DNA of 64,000 nucleotides from Imbroritus primus (GCA_000272025.2 AKCV02000025.1:62001-126000); one strand, 5' to 3'; shown: positions 1 through 9,542, counted from the stretch's first letter. The notes: a model not told the origin generated them from the letters alone. Numbers and translations are program-made.

Positions 1-1123
1 GCGCGTACGACACCCGGTCAAATACGCGGAACACGAACACCAGGCCGTAGCGTTCTTCCGGCAGCGTGATGACACGGTTGCCTTCGGTGCGGTCCTTGAC
101 GCGGGCGCTGGCGCGCGACAGCTGCAGGACGTGGCCGTTTTCGACGCCGGCCTGGCTACCGACGTTCAGCACCACGACCTGGCGCGCGCCGCCATAGCGC
201 ACGCCGCCATACACGCCGGCCACCAGGCCGGTGATCGTGGCTTCCGGCGCGTGCGGCATATAGCTCGAGGCGCTGCGCGGCGGCTGCGGCATCATGAGGT
301 TGCCGACGCCCATTTCCTGCCGCGATGACACGACCTGCACGGTGGAGACCGCATCCGGCCCCTGCGGTCCGCGCACCATGCGGCCGTTGCCAAGGTATTC
401 TGCCTCGTAGCCGAGGACCTCGCGCGTGGCCGGGTCGCGCAACGGCTTGAGCGGACGGTAGATCTGCCATTCGCTGCCGACCAGGGTTGGACTGTCGGCG
501 ATGCCGCGCACGTAGGCCTGCTCGCCATGGCCGAGGTAAACGCGCGATTCCGGCAGGGCCACGATGCGCGCCGAGGTGTCGAGCTGCGACTGGGCGACGA
601 CCAGCGGCTGGGTCAGGAACGGTTCGATGTCCTGCGGAGCGATGCTCGGGATGGCGCCGCTGTCGATGTCCCCCTGCCGCGTGTGCGGCGACAGGTGCAC
701 CGTGCCGCCATCCTGCGGCGCGGTGCTCGACAGGTAGGCGCGGCCGTCACGCGTGATCAGGTAGAGGATCTGGCCGGGATAGATCAGGTGGGGATTGCGC
801 ACCTGGGTCCGGTTCATGCCCCATAGCTCGGGCCAGCGCCAGGGCTGGCGCAGGTAGCGCGCGGAAATGTCCCACAGCGTGTCGCCGCGGCGCACGGTGT
901 ACTGCTGCGGCGCATCCGGCGCCAGGTCGGCCACCGGGATGCCCTCGCGCGCCGTACGCGCCGCCTCGGCCTGCTGGGCTGGCGTAACGCGCAGATCGGC
1001 CGCCGTGGCAGGCCCGCTGGCGAAGCCGGTCAGACACGCCGCACACGCCAGCGCCATGCGCATTGGCCGGCACTGGAAAACCGGGCGGCTCGCCCCCATC
1101 TTATGTTTGGTAATATCGCGCAT
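1..1123 (-). CDS. LysM-domain cell-envelope protein, C-terminus cut by window edge
   Basis: The reverse-strand frame is open from an ATG at 1123 to base 1, about 374 codons, and continues outside the window. An in-frame ATG at 1063 gives a tidier signal peptide (Met-Arg-Met-Ala-Leu-Ala-Cys, ending near Ala-Thr-Ala-Ala), so either start is possible. A LysM domain follows at about residues 68-115 (YTVRRGDTLWDIS, then NPHLIYPGQIL), the usual peptidoglycan-binding fold. The rest has no domain I recognise. Proteins of this kind, with one LysM near the N-terminus, commonly lie divergent from def in Burkholderiales. The likely role is a periplasmic or outer-membrane wall-binding protein; no catalytic motif is visible. 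Confidence 0.85.
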   Translation of the reverse strand, partial: MRDITKHKMGASRPVFQCRPMRMALACAACLTGFASGPATAADLRVTPAQQAEAARTAREGIPVADLAPDAPQQYTVRRGDTLWDISARYLRQPWRWPELWGMNRTQVRNPHLIYPGQILYLITRDGRAYLSSTAPQDGGTVHLSPHTRQGDIDSGAIPSIAPQDIEPFLTQPLVVAQSQLDTSARIVALPESRVYLGHGEQAYVRGIADSPTLVGSEWQIYRPLKPLRDPATREVLGYEAEYLGNGRMVRGPQGPDAVSTVQVVSSRQEMGVGNLMMPQPPRSASSYMPHAPEATITGLVAGVYGGVRYGGARQVVVLNVGSQAGVENGHVLQLSRASARVKDRTEGNRVITLPEERYGLVFVFRVFDRVSYA

Positions 1124-1384
1124 TTCCTGAACCCAGCGTCCCCGCAGCCCCGAAATCATGCCGGGCGCCGAAGCGGTGCCCTGGCGACCCGTTCTGGATA
1201 CGCGGCCAAAATGAACAGCAGTGGAACGAGAACTGCCCCTCTGGCCGGACCCGCACTGCTTTTTGATCGCATCTCTTATTAGTGAAAGGCAGTGCGCACC
1301 GATTCTGCATGTAAACTAGGGCAATCGCAATGAAGCGGCCGTTCCGGGTAGGTGCTCGGCCGGGTAACGTTGCAGGCAAGCATC

Positions 1385-1888
1385 ATGGCTAAACTCGATA
1401 TTCTTGAATACCCCGATCCCCGCTTGTACACCGTGGCCAAACCGGTCAAAGTGGTGGACGACCGCATCCGCACGCTTATCGCCGACATGGCCGAGACCAT
1501 GTACGCCGCGCCTGGCATTGGCCTGGCGGCCACGCAGGTCGACGTCCACGAGCAGGTCATCGTCATGGACCTGTCGGAAAGCAAAGACCAGCTTCGCGTG
1601 TTCATCAACCCCGAACTGGTCTGGAGCAGCGAGGAACACCTGCTGGGCGAAGAAGGCTGCCTGTCGGTACCGGACTATTACGACAAGGTCGAGCGGGCGG
1701 CCCGCGTCAAGGTGAAGGCGCTCAACGAACACGGCGAGCCGTTCGAGCTCGAGGCCGACGAACTGCTGGCAGTATGCATCCAGCACGAGATGGATCATCT
1801 GGCCGGGCGCGTCTTCGTCCAGTACCTGTCGCCGCTCAAGCAGAACCGCGTGCGCAGCAAACTGAAAAAGCGCCAGCGCGCCGCCTGA
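1385..1888 (+). CDS. def: Peptide deformylase
   Basis: Removes the N-formyl group from nascent proteins; a cytoplasmic metalloenzyme using Fe2+ or another divalent metal. All three family motifs are present: GIGLAATQ near residue 46, EGCLS with metal ligand Cys92, and HEMDH with ligands His134 and His138 and catalytic Glu135. At 167 residues it is normal length. The start ATG at 1385 gives the standard N-terminus [14 protein letters not shown]; an upstream in-frame ATG would add residues not expected in the family. fmt begins five bases after the stop, so the two formyl-handling genes are surely cotranscribed. Divergent from the LysM gene; no clear promoter could be assigned in the 261-base gap. 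Confidence 0.98.
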   Translation: MAKLDILEYPDPRLYTVAKPVKVVDDRIRTLIADMAETMYAAPGIGLAATQVDVHEQVIVMDLSESKDQLRVFINPELVWSSEEHLLGEEGCLSVPDYYDKVERAARVKVKALNEHGEPFELEADELLAVCIQHEMDHLAGRVFVQYLSPLKQNRVRSKLKKRQRAA

Positions 1889-1892
1889 GCCG

Positions 1893-2876
1893 ATGACCCT
1901 GCGCGTCGCCTTCGCCGGCACTCCCGAATTCGCCCGTGCCGCCCTGGCCGCCATCCATGCGGCCGGTTTCCCCATCGTGGCCGTGCTGACGCAGCCGGAC
2001 CGCCCTGCCGGCCGCGGCATGCAGCTGCAGGCCAGCCCCGTCAAGCAATACGCGGCACAGCATGGCCTCGGGCCGATCCTGCAGCCACGTTCGCTACGCC
2101 TGCAGGGCAAGTACCCCGAGGATGCCGCGACGGCCATGGACGCCCTGCGCGCGGCGGCCCCCGATGTCATGGTGGTCGCGGCCTATGGCCTGCTGCTGCC
2201 GCTCGACACCCTGCAACTGCCGCGTCACGGCTGCCTCAATATCCACGCCTCGCTCCTGCCGCGCTGGCGCGGCGCGGCGCCGATCCACCGCGCCATCGAA
2301 GCCGGCGATGCCGAGAGCGGCATTACGCTGATGCAGATGGACGAGGGTTTGGATACCGGCGCCATGTTGGCGCGCGGTGCCGTGCCGATTGCCCCTGGCG
2401 TCACGACGGCCGTGTTGCACGATACGCTTGCCGTGCTTGGAGCAGAGATGATCGTGTCCGCCCTGCGGAAACTGGAAAGTGAGGGTGTACTCACCGGTAC
2501 TCCGCAGCCCGAGGATGGTGTGACCTATGCTGCCAAGATCGGCAAGGACGAGGCGCGCCTCGACCTGCGCCGTCCGGCTGCCATCCTCGCCCGCCAGATC
2601 TGGGCCTTCAATCCCTTTCCCGGGGCTGTGGTCGAATTCGACGGTGTGGCGGTCAAGCTCTGGCAAGGCGAAGCGGTGGCAGGCAAAGGCGCGCCCGGCA
2701 CGGTGTTGCAGGCCGACGCCCAGGGTTTGGTGATCGCGTGCGGCGAAGGCGCCCTGCGTGTGACCGAATTGCAGAAACCTGGCGGCAAGCGCTTGCCGGC
2801 GCAGGCGTTCCTGCAGGGTATGCCGTTGCAGCCGGGACGCATGGCCGGGCTGATGCCGCCCGCCCCCGCCGCCTGA
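1893..2876 (+). CDS. fmt: Methionyl-tRNA formyltransferase
   Basis: Transfers a formyl group from 10-formyl-tetrahydrofolate to initiator Met-tRNA. The N-terminus [14 protein letters not shown] is the Rossmann-like start of the formyltransferase domain. The folate and catalytic segment [16 protein letters not shown] lies near residues 115-131 and [10 protein letters not shown] near 150. The C-terminal OB-like tRNA-binding domain begins around residue 210 ([15 protein letters not shown]). At 327 residues it is slightly longer than the E. coli protein, with a Pro/Ala-rich tail. It follows def with a four-base gap, so both are read from the same message. Confidence 0.98.
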   Translation: MTLRVAFAGTPEFARAALAAIHAAGFPIVAVLTQPDRPAGRGMQLQASPVKQYAAQHGLGPILQPRSLRLQGKYPEDAATAMDALRAAAPDVMVVAAYGLLLPLDTLQLPRHGCLNIHASLLPRWRGAAPIHRAIEAGDAESGITLMQMDEGLDTGAMLARGAVPIAPGVTTAVLHDTLAVLGAEMIVSALRKLESEGVLTGTPQPEDGVTYAAKIGKDEARLDLRRPAAILARQIWAFNPFPGAVVEFDGVAVKLWQGEAVAGKGAPGTVLQADAQGLVIACGEGALRVTELQKPGGKRLPAQAFLQGMPLQPGRMAGLMPPAPAA

Positions 2877-3039
2877 GTTCAGCCCGGGGCGGACTGTCGA
2901 CCGTGATGACGGGGGCACATGAGGGCAGCCTGGTTCACCTGCGTGTGCCGTGCCGTTCCGGTCGTGCATCCGTCCGGGCAGGCTGTCGTACAGTGTCAAA
3001 AAAAGCGTTGAAAATGCAGTGAAAAAGCGCGCTCTGCGG

Positions 3040-3066
3040 TTGAATTTTCAACTCCGGGGGGCATCT
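3040..3066 (+). promoter_or_regulatory. Candidate sigma-32 heat-shock promoter upstream of htpX
   Basis: TTGAATT at 3040-3046 and GGGCATCT at 3059-3066 resemble the sigma-32 elements CTTGAAA and CCCCATNT, with a 12-base spacer inside the usual 11-15. The -10 half is imperfect in its first three bases. The -35 half lies inside a perfect palindrome, GTTGAA-TT-TTCAAC (3039-3052). HtpX is a heat-shock protein in E. coli, which fits. A second TTGAAA occurs at 3008-3013. Confidence 0.35.
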
Positions 3067-3118
3067 AACCGGTGTGCGGCGCCCCTGTGCGCTCCCCTAC
3101 ACGACTGACGGAGAAACG

Positions 3119-3979
3119 ATGTTCAATTGGGTCAAAACCTTCATGCTGATGGCCGGGATCACCGCGCTGTTCATCGTGATCGGCGGCATGATCGGCGGCC
3201 GCTCGGGCATGATGCTGGCGCTGGCCATCGCCCTGGGGATGAACTTCTTTTCATACTGGTTCTCGGACAAGATGGTCCTGCGCATGTATAACGCGCAGGA
3301 AGTCGACGAAACCACCGCGCCCCAGTTCTACAACATGGTGCGCGAACTGGCGCAGCGCGCCCAGCTGCCGATGCCGCGCGTCTACCTGATCAATGAAGAT
3401 GCGCCGAATGCCTTTGCCACCGGCCGCAATCCCGACAACGCTGCCGTGGCAGCCACCACCGGCATCCTGCGCGTGCTGTCCGAGCGCGAACTGCGCGGTG
3501 TGATGGCGCACGAGCTGGCGCACGTCAAGCACCGCGACATCCTGATTTCGACCATTTCGGCCACCATGGCTGGTGCCATCTCGGCACTCGCCAACTTTGC
3601 CATGTTCTTTGGCGGCCGCAGCGAGGACGGGCGTCCGGCTAATCCGATCGCCGGTATCCTGGTTGCCCTGCTCGCACCGCTGGCAGCGTCGCTGATCCAG
3701 ATGGCCATCTCGCGCGCCCGCGAGTTCGAGGCCGATCGCGGCGGCGCGGAAATCAGCGGCGATCCGCAGGCGCTTGCCATGGCGCTCGACAAGATCCACC
3801 GTTATGCCCAGGGCATTCCGTTCCAGGCCGCCGAGGAGCATCCCGCCACGGCGCAGATGATGATCATGAACCCGCTGTCGGGCGGCGGCATCGCCAGCCT
3901 GTTCAGCACCCACCCGGCGACCGAGGAGCGGGTCGCGCGCCTGATGGAAATGGCGCGTACCGGCACCTACCCGGTTTGA
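3119..3979 (+). CDS. htpX: HtpX membrane-bound zinc metalloprotease (M48)
   Basis: Inner-membrane zinc endoprotease for quality control of misfolded membrane proteins, partner of FtsH in E. coli. Two hydrophobic helices lie at about residues 5-45 and two more near 145-190. The HExxH zinc site is MAHELAH with His131, Glu132 and His135, and the third ligand lies in REFEADR near residue 203. The length of 286 residues is normal. The ATG at 3119 was chosen over an upstream ATG at 3074 because it is preceded by GGAG and gives the conserved start [11 protein letters not shown]. It stands alone between fmt and rsmB with gaps of 242 and 146 bases; the upstream gap carries a sigma-32-like promoter. 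Confidence 0.97.
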   Translation: MFNWVKTFMLMAGITALFIVIGGMIGGRSGMMLALAIALGMNFFSYWFSDKMVLRMYNAQEVDETTAPQFYNMVRELAQRAQLPMPRVYLINEDAPNAFATGRNPDNAAVAATTGILRVLSERELRGVMAHELAHVKHRDILISTISATMAGAISALANFAMFFGGRSEDGRPANPIAGILVALLAPLAASLIQMAISRAREFEADRGGAEISGDPQALAMALDKIHRYAQGIPFQAAEEHPATAQMMIMNPLSGGGIASLFSTHPATEERVARLMEMARTGTYPV

Positions 3980-4125
3980 CCACCGCACCGGCACTCCCGC
4001 CCGCAGGCCCGGCCGCATCCACGGCTGGGCCTGTGTGCATCCGCCCCACGTCTGCTGGCTCCTGTCCTTTCCTTCATGCATGTCATGGCTCCAGCGGCCG
4101 GCATGCCCTTGTCCTGTAATTCCAC

Positions 4126-5478
4126 ATGCGTTTACCCAGAGAGTCCCTGGCATTTGCCATGAGCACCGCCGCGCAGGCCGTCGAGCGCGTGCGCGCGGGA
4201 CAGGCATTGCCGCAGGCGCTCGATGTCGTCTTCAACCAGGTGCAGCTGACGGGCGCCAGCCATGCCGGCACGCGCGGTGCCGTGCAGGATATTGCCTACC
4301 GTACCCTGCGCGGCCTCGGCAAGGCACAGGCCGTTCTGCATGAACTCGCAGCGCGCCCGCCCGCGCCACGCATCGAAGCGCTATTGACGGTGGCGCTGGC
4401 GCTGCTGCTGGAGGACTCGCCGGCCTACACCGAGTTCACCATTGTCGATCAGGCGGTGCGGGCTGCAGCGGCCGACCCCAAGACCTCCCAGGCGCGCGGC
4501 ATGGTCAACGCCATCCTGCGCCGCCTGCAGCGCGAGCGCGCGTCGCTCGACATGGCGCTGGCTGACGATGTCGTCGCGCAATGGAACTATCCTTCGTGGT
4601 GGATCGAGGCCGTGCGCGATGCCTGGCCCGACGACTGGCAGCACATCCTGCAAGCCGGCAATGTGCGTCCGCCGCTGACCTTGCGCGTGGACGCAGCGCG
4701 CGTGACGGTGCCGGATTACCTGCAGCAACTGGCGTCGCACGCGCTGGGTGGCCGACAGGTCGGTGAACGGGCCGTGCGGCTCGATACGCCCGTGCCGGTG
4801 ACGCGCATCCCCGGGTTTGCCGAGGGGCTGGTGTCCGTGCAGGATGCGGGCGCCCAGCATGCCGCCGCGCTGCTCGACCTGCAGCCGGGCCAGCGGGTGC
4901 TCGACGCCTGTGCCGCACCGGGCGGCAAGAGCGGGCATATCCTGGAGCTGGCGCCGGTCCAGCTGACGGCCCTCGACAGTGATGCCGTGCGCCTGCGCCG
5001 CATCGATGAAAATCTCGCGCGCCTTGGTCGGTCCGCCAACGTCATTGCGGGCGATGCCGGCCGGCCGGAAACCTGGTGGGATGGCCAGCCGTTCGATCGC
5101 ATTCTGGCGGATGTGCCGTGCTCAGCCTCCGGTATCGTGCGCCGCCACCCCGATATCCGCTGGCTGCGCCGTCCCGAGGACTTGCCGCAGTTGCAGGCGG
5201 TGCAGCGGCGGATTGTCTCCGCCTTGTGGACCACGCTCGCACCGGGCGGCAAGTTGCTGTACGTGACATGTTCGATTTTCCCCACGGAAGGGGAGCAGCA
5301 GGCCCGATGGTTTGAAACGCATTTGCAAGATGCGATACGATTGCAGGCGCCCGGACAATTGCTTCCGCAATCCGGAACGCCGGCTGAGCCTGTTGCCGAT
5401 CCCCCGGCCGGGGCCGCCCACGATGCCATGGGCGACCATGACGGTTTCTATTACGCGCTTTTCCAAAAACGGTGCTGA
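4126..5478 (+). CDS. rsmB: 16S rRNA (cytosine-967-C5)-methyltransferase RsmB
   Basis: SAM-dependent methylation of C967 in 16S rRNA. An N-terminal NusB-like RNA-binding domain covers about residues 10-150. The Rossmann methyltransferase domain carries DACAAPGGKSGH (SAM site, near 260), the motif IV Pro-Cys with Cys332, and the catalytic Thr-Cys-Ser with Cys382. At 450 residues it is close to the usual 430-450. The N-terminus LPRESLAFAMSTAAQAVE looks family-like, so the ATG at 4126 is preferred over 4159; an in-frame TAA at 4117 rules out anything earlier. The next gene starts 16 bases after the stop, suggesting one operon through ntrX. Confidence 0.96.
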   Translation: MRLPRESLAFAMSTAAQAVERVRAGQALPQALDVVFNQVQLTGASHAGTRGAVQDIAYRTLRGLGKAQAVLHELAARPPAPRIEALLTVALALLLEDSPAYTEFTIVDQAVRAAAADPKTSQARGMVNAILRRLQRERASLDMALADDVVAQWNYPSWWIEAVRDAWPDDWQHILQAGNVRPPLTLRVDAARVTVPDYLQQLASHALGGRQVGERAVRLDTPVPVTRIPGFAEGLVSVQDAGAQHAAALLDLQPGQRVLDACAAPGGKSGHILELAPVQLTALDSDAVRLRRIDENLARLGRSANVIAGDAGRPETWWDGQPFDRILADVPCSASGIVRRHPDIRWLRRPEDLPQLQAVQRRIVSALWTTLAPGGKLLYVTCSIFPTEGEQQARWFETHLQDAIRLQAPGQLLPQSGTPAEPVADPPAGAAHDAMGDHDGFYYALFQKRC

Positions 5479-5494
5479 TGCGACAGTGACTTCG

Positions 5495-6160
5495 ATGCTC
5501 CATGCGCTCTCCCGCCTGCGCGGCCTCGCGTGGCAATCGTTGCGGCATTGGCTGCTGGTGTGCGGCATCGCATGGCTGGGCATGCTGGCCGGTACGGCGC
5601 ATGCCATCGAGGTTAGCGAGCCGCGTCTTGAATATGGCGACGGCGGCTGGAATCTCTCGGTCAATTTCGAGTTCGAATTGCCGCCCGCACTCGAGGATGC
5701 CATCAACAAGGGCATTCCGCTGTATTTCGTCACTGAGTTCGACCTCAATCGCCCGCGCTGGTACTGGTTTGACGAAAAACCGGTGTCGGTCCGGCGCACG
5801 GTGCGCGTGGCATACCATCCGCTCACGCGGCAATACCGCGTTTCCACCGGCGGCTTGCAGTTGCCATTTGCCAAGCTGTCGGACGCGCTTGGCTTCGTCA
5901 AGCGCGTGCGCGGCTGGCGTGTGATCGAACGTAGTGCCGTCAAGCCGGGCATTCCATACCTCGCCGAAGTGCGGATCCGGCTCGATGTCTCACAACTGCC
6001 CAAACCGTTCCAGATCAATGCGGTCAACACCAGTGACTGGAACCTCTCGTCCGACTGGTTGCGGTTTCCCGTGACCATTCCTGAGGTCCCGGGCGCGGCG
6101 GTGCCCGGCACGCTATTCCTGGGCACCGCGCCCTTGCACGACAGCGGACGCGCGGAATGA
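5495..6160 (+). CDS. DUF4390 domain exported protein
   Basis: About 221 residues with a hydrophobic N-terminal segment (residues 15-36, WLLVCGIAWLGMLAGTAHA) that reads as a signal peptide. It is followed by a soluble beta-rich domain starting IEVSEPRLEYGDGGWNLSV. This matches the DUF4390 family, found in beta- and gammaproteobacteria between rsmB and ntrY; its function is not established. A GTG at 5486 is an alternative start. The stop overlaps the ntrY start by four bases (ATGA), so translation is coupled. The placement suggests an extracytoplasmic accessory of the NtrY-like sensor, but this is inference from position only. Confidence 0.9.
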   Translation: MLHALSRLRGLAWQSLRHWLLVCGIAWLGMLAGTAHAIEVSEPRLEYGDGGWNLSVNFEFELPPALEDAINKGIPLYFVTEFDLNRPRWYWFDEKPVSVRRTVRVAYHPLTRQYRVSTGGLQLPFAKLSDALGFVKRVRGWRVIERSAVKPGIPYLAEVRIRLDVSQLPKPFQINAVNTSDWNLSSDWLRFPVTIPEVPGAAVPGTLFLGTAPLHDSGRAE

Positions 6161-8616
6161 TCCAGTTCGACCACCGCTTCCGCCGCGTGATGTACCAGGT
6201 GGTGGGCAGCGTTATTGTTTTCGTCGCGCTCGTGTTGCTGGTGCTGCTGGCTTCGGCCTCCGCCAATACCGAGTTCTTCGACCGCTACTTCACCCTGCTG
6301 TACAAGGTCAACCTGGTCGTTGGCGTGCTGCTGGTGCTGACCGTTGGCGCGCTGGCCGCGACCCTGTGGCTGCGCCACCGGCGCGGCAAGTTCGGTACGC
6401 GCCTGATGACCAAGCTGGCGGTGTTCTTTGGCGTAGTGGGCGTGCTGCCGGGAGTACTGATCTATCTGGTCTCGCTGCAGTTCGTGTCGCGCAGCATCGA
6501 ATCGTGGTTCGATGTAAAGGTCGAGAGTGCGCTTGAAGCCGGCCTCAACCTGGGGCGCTCGACGCTCGACACCGCCCTGCTCGAACTCGAAGGCAAGGCC
6601 CGGCAGATGGCCGATCGTCTCGAAGAGCACGATAGCGCCACCACCTCGCTGGCCCTGAGCCGCCTGCGCGAACAGTTTGGCGTGCAGGAAGTCGTGCTGT
6701 TTTCCAGTAGCGGCCGTGTCATCGCCGCCGCCTCCAGCAGCTATGAACGTCTCGTGCCGCGCCTGCCGTCAGCGGCCATGCAGCAGCAACTGCGCGCGGC
6801 AGGCCAGTACGCTGCCATCGAGGATGCGACACTCGACGACGAGAGCCGGACGGGACCTGCGTCACTGGCCCCGACGGCTAACGATGCCCACCTGTACCGC
6901 CTGCGCGTGATCGTGGCGCTGTCGGAAGCCGCCCTGCCCGCGCCGCCACCCGGCAGCGCCGTCAACGGCACCGGCAAGCCGGCGAAGTGGGCGGGCACGG
7001 GCCTGCTGGCCGAGCGCTCGCCCGAGGAAGCGAGCGGGCGCGGCTTTGGCCTGCTGGGTGCGGATCCGCGCGAAACCCGCTATCTGCAACTCGTCGATCC
7101 CGTGCCGCCGATCCTGGGTCGCAACGCCGACGCGGTGCAGACCGCCTATCAGGAGTACCAGGAAAAATCGCTTGGCCGGACCGGCCTGCGCAAGATGTAT
7201 ATCGGCACGCTCACGCTCACGCTGTTCCTCGCGGTGTTCATCGCCGTGATGCTGGCCCTGCTGCTGGGTGCGCAGCTGGCGCGCCCGCTGCTGATGCTGC
7301 TGCAGGGCACGCGTGAGGTGGCGGAGGGCGACCTGTCGCCCAAGCGCGAACTGAAAAGCCGCGACGAACTTGGCGTCCTGACCCAGCAGTTCAACCAGAT
7401 GACGCGCCAGCTGGCGGAGGCGCGGCTGGCGGTCGAACTCAATCGCACGGCGCTGGAGCAATCGAAGGCCTATCTCGAAAGCGTGCTGCAGAACCTGACC
7501 GCTGGCGTGTTCGTGTTCGACCACCGCTTCGTCATGATCACGGCCAATCCTGGCGCGGAGCGCATCTTCAAGCAGCCGTTCGCCAGCACCATCGACCAGT
7601 CGGCCGATGACAATCCGGCCTTGCAGCAATTCGTCGACGCGGCGCGCAAGGCATTCTCCGACCAGAATACGCGCGAGATGCTGGGCGGCAGTGAGCACTG
7701 GCAAAAACAGATGGAACTCGACCTCGAAGGCGAGGACCAGCCCATCACGCTGCTCGTGCGCGGCGCGCGCCTGTCGGCGGGGCAGACTGACAGCGAAGTG
7801 GATGAACGTGGCTACGTGGTGGTGTTCGACGATATCTCCGATGTCATCTCCGCCCAGCGTTCCGTCGCCTGGGGCGAAGTCGCACGGCGCCTGGCTCACG
7901 AGATCAAGAACCCGCTGACCCCCATCCAGCTGTCTGCCGAACGTCTGCAGATGAAACTCGAAAGCAAGCTCGACGAGCCCGATGCCGCCATCCTGCGGCG
8001 CGGCGCGTCGACCATCGTTAACCAGGTGGCCGCGATGAAACGCATGGTCGACGACTTCCGCGACTATGCGCGCACGCCACCTGCCGTGCTGCAGACGCTG
8101 CACCTGAATGACCTGATCGGGGAAGTGCTTCACCTCTATGGCATCGATGATCCGCAGCACAGTGATCATCCGGTCATCCATGCATCGCTTGCATCGGCAT
8201 TGCCTGATATCCTTGGCGATGCCACCCAGCTGCGGCAGGTGATCCACAATCTCGTGCAGAACGCGCAGGATGCTGTCGCCGAAAATCAGGCAGCAGGCCG
8301 GCCCGCGCCACGCGTGACTTTGCAGACCGAGACGGTAGAATACCGGGGTGCGGATGGCGCAAGCCATCAAGCAGCGAAGCTGACGATCTCGGACAACGGT
8401 CCGGGATTCGCGCCGCGCATCCTGAGCCGTGCCTTCGAGCCGTATGTCACGACCAAGGCGAAAGGAACCGGTCTGGGGTTGGCGATGGTCAAGAAGATCA
8501 TCGACGAGCACGGCGCGCGCATCGAGCTGCGCAATCGTATGACGGATACAGAGATCGAAGGTGCGCTGATCTCGATCCTGTTCGTGAAACTGGCATCGCA
8601 CTCACCCACCGCCTGA
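6157..8616 (+). CDS. ntrY: NtrY-like membrane sensor histidine kinase
   Basis: A transmembrane kinase of 819 residues. Three hydrophobic segments lie in the first about 110 residues (near 12-32, 50-70 and 88-110). A long extracytoplasmic region with coiled-coil character runs to a further TM near 350-370, then HAMP (about 371-425), a PAS domain (about 440-560), and HisKA with phosphoacceptor His581 in LAHEIKNPLTP. The ATPase domain has the N box HNLVQNAQDAV, the G1 box DNGPGFA and the G2 box GTGLGLAMVKKI. This is the NtrY architecture. The gene overlaps DUF4390 by four bases, and the cognate regulator follows 26 bases later. Homologs respond to nitrogen or redox state; the signal here is unknown. 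Confidence 0.93.
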   Translation: MIQFDHRFRRVMYQVVGSVIVFVALVLLVLLASASANTEFFDRYFTLLYKVNLVVGVLLVLTVGALAATLWLRHRRGKFGTRLMTKLAVFFGVVGVLPGVLIYLVSLQFVSRSIESWFDVKVESALEAGLNLGRSTLDTALLELEGKARQMADRLEEHDSATTSLALSRLREQFGVQEVVLFSSSGRVIAAASSSYERLVPRLPSAAMQQQLRAAGQYAAIEDATLDDESRTGPASLAPTANDAHLYRLRVIVALSEAALPAPPPGSAVNGTGKPAKWAGTGLLAERSPEEASGRGFGLLGADPRETRYLQLVDPVPPILGRNADAVQTAYQEYQEKSLGRTGLRKMYIGTLTLTLFLAVFIAVMLALLLGAQLARPLLMLLQGTREVAEGDLSPKRELKSRDELGVLTQQFNQMTRQLAEARLAVELNRTALEQSKAYLESVLQNLTAGVFVFDHRFVMITANPGAERIFKQPFASTIDQSADDNPALQQFVDAARKAFSDQNTREMLGGSEHWQKQMELDLEGEDQPITLLVRGARLSAGQTDSEVDERGYVVVFDDISDVISAQRSVAWGEVARRLAHEIKNPLTPIQLSAERLQMKLESKLDEPDAAILRRGASTIVNQVAAMKRMVDDFRDYARTPPAVLQTLHLNDLIGEVLHLYGIDDPQHSDHPVIHASLASALPDILGDATQLRQVIHNLVQNAQDAVAENQAAGRPAPRVTLQTETVEYRGADGASHQAAKLTISDNGPGFAPRILSRAFEPYVTTKAKGTGLGLAMVKKIIDEHGARIELRNRMTDTEIEGALISILFVKLASHSPTA

Positions 8617-8642
8617 GCGGTGAGCGCATCAAGAGGAGATGT

Positions 8643-9389
8643 ATGGCGACCATCCTCGTAGTAGACGACGAAATGGGCATCCGGGAGTTGCTCTCGGAAA
8701 TCCTCGGTGACGAAGGCCATGTCGTTGAACTGGCGGAGAACGCGCAGCAGGCGCGTGAGTATCGGCTGCGCAGCACGCCCGACCTGGTGCTGCTCGACAT
8801 CTGGATGCCCGATACTGATGGCGTGACGCTGCTCAAGGAGTGGGCTGCCCAGGGCGTGCTCACCATGCCGGTCATCATGATGTCCGGGCATGCTACCATC
8901 GACACCGCAGTCGAGGCGACCAAGATCGGCGCGCTGAATTTCCTGGAAAAACCGATCGCGCTACAGAAGCTGCTGAGTGCCGTCGAACAGGGGCTCGCGC
9001 GCGGACAGGAAAAACCGCGCACCCTGCCGGCCGCACCGGTCGCGCCCCTGCGCACGACGTTCGATGGCGTTGCACCCATCCCTGGCCCCAATGGGGTCGC
9101 CGCAGGTCTCGAGCACGCCACCCTCGCGCGGCCCGATGAGCATGCGCCCGCGGCCACGGCCGGCGTCGCGCAGTTTTCCTTCGACATGCCGCTGCGCGAA
9201 GCGCGCGACCTGTTCGAGCGCGCCTATTTCGAATACCACCTGATGCGCGAAAGTGGCAGCATGACCCGCGTTGCCGAGCGCACCGGCCTGGAGCGCACGC
9301 ACCTCTACCGCAAGCTCAAGCAGCTTGGCGTCGATCTCGGCCGCGCCAAGGGTGAGCACGCCGCCAACGATATCGAAAGCAAGGCTTGA
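8643..9389 (+). CDS. NtrX-like response regulator without AAA+ domain
   Basis: Receiver domain at residues 1-120 with phosphoacceptor Asp52 (LVLLDIWMPD), the acidic pair at 8-9 and the conserved Lys near 103 (FLEKP). A Pro/Ala-rich linker of about 65 residues follows, then a C-terminal Fis-type helix-turn-helix (about 190-240, ending in AERTGLERTHLYRKLKQLG). Classical NtrX proteins of about 450 residues have a sigma-54-interacting AAA+ module between these parts. It is absent here (248 residues), so the protein cannot activate sigma-54 in the standard way and resembles RegA/ActR-type regulators. GGAG lies six bases upstream of the ATG. Partner of the preceding kinase by adjacency. The short form may be usual in Burkholderiales. 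Confidence 0.9.
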   Translation: MATILVVDDEMGIRELLSEILGDEGHVVELAENAQQAREYRLRSTPDLVLLDIWMPDTDGVTLLKEWAAQGVLTMPVIMMSGHATIDTAVEATKIGALNFLEKPIALQKLLSAVEQGLARGQEKPRTLPAAPVAPLRTTFDGVAPIPGPNGVAAGLEHATLARPDEHAPAATAGVAQFSFDMPLREARDLFERAYFEYHLMRESGSMTRVAERTGLERTHLYRKLKQLGVDLGRAKGEHAANDIESKA

Positions 9390-9416
9390 CGGCATGGGGC
9401 GGAGTGCTGCTATAAT
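9386..9416 (+). promoter_or_regulatory. Sigma-70 promoter of tRNA-Phe
   Basis: TTGACG at 9386-9391 and a perfect TATAAT at 9411-9416, spaced 19 bases (slightly long). Transcription would begin a few bases before the mature tRNA at 9428. The -35 element overlaps the ntrX stop codon. Confidence 0.7.
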
Positions 9417-9427
9417 TGCGCTTCTTT

Positions 9428-9503
9428 GGCCTGGTAGCTCAGTTGGTAGAGCAGAGGATTGAAAATCCTTGTGTCGGTGGTTCGATTCCGCCCCGGGCCA
9501 CCA
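9428..9503 (+). tRNA. tRNA-Phe (anticodon GAA)
   Basis: 76 nucleotides. The acceptor stem GGCCTGG (9428-9434) pairs with CCGGGCC (9493-9499), with one T-G pair. The D-loop has AGTTGGTAGAG, the anticodon stem GGATT/AATCC encloses GAA at 9461-9463, and the T-arm holds TTCGATTC. The CCA end is encoded at 9501-9503. A single tRNA with its own promoter and terminator. Confidence 0.98.
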
Positions 9504-9514
9504 CGAATTACGTC

Positions 9515-9542
9515 AAAAAGCCCCGCATATGCGGGGCTTTTT
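9515..9542 (+). terminator. Intrinsic terminator of tRNA-Phe
   Basis: GCCCCGC/GCGGGGC stem with a short AT loop, flanked by AAAAA upstream and TTTTT downstream, 11 bases after the tRNA. The symmetrical A/T tracts allow it to act in both directions. Confidence 0.93.

Noticed and set aside
4005-4032. Imperfect GC hairpin after htpX as a terminator
   Set aside because: The stem has a mismatch and no T tract follows; not enough to call.
9428-9503. tRNA-Phe as an integration site for an island
   Set aside because: The gene is complete and followed directly by its terminator; no integrase or repeated tRNA 3' end was seen downstream.
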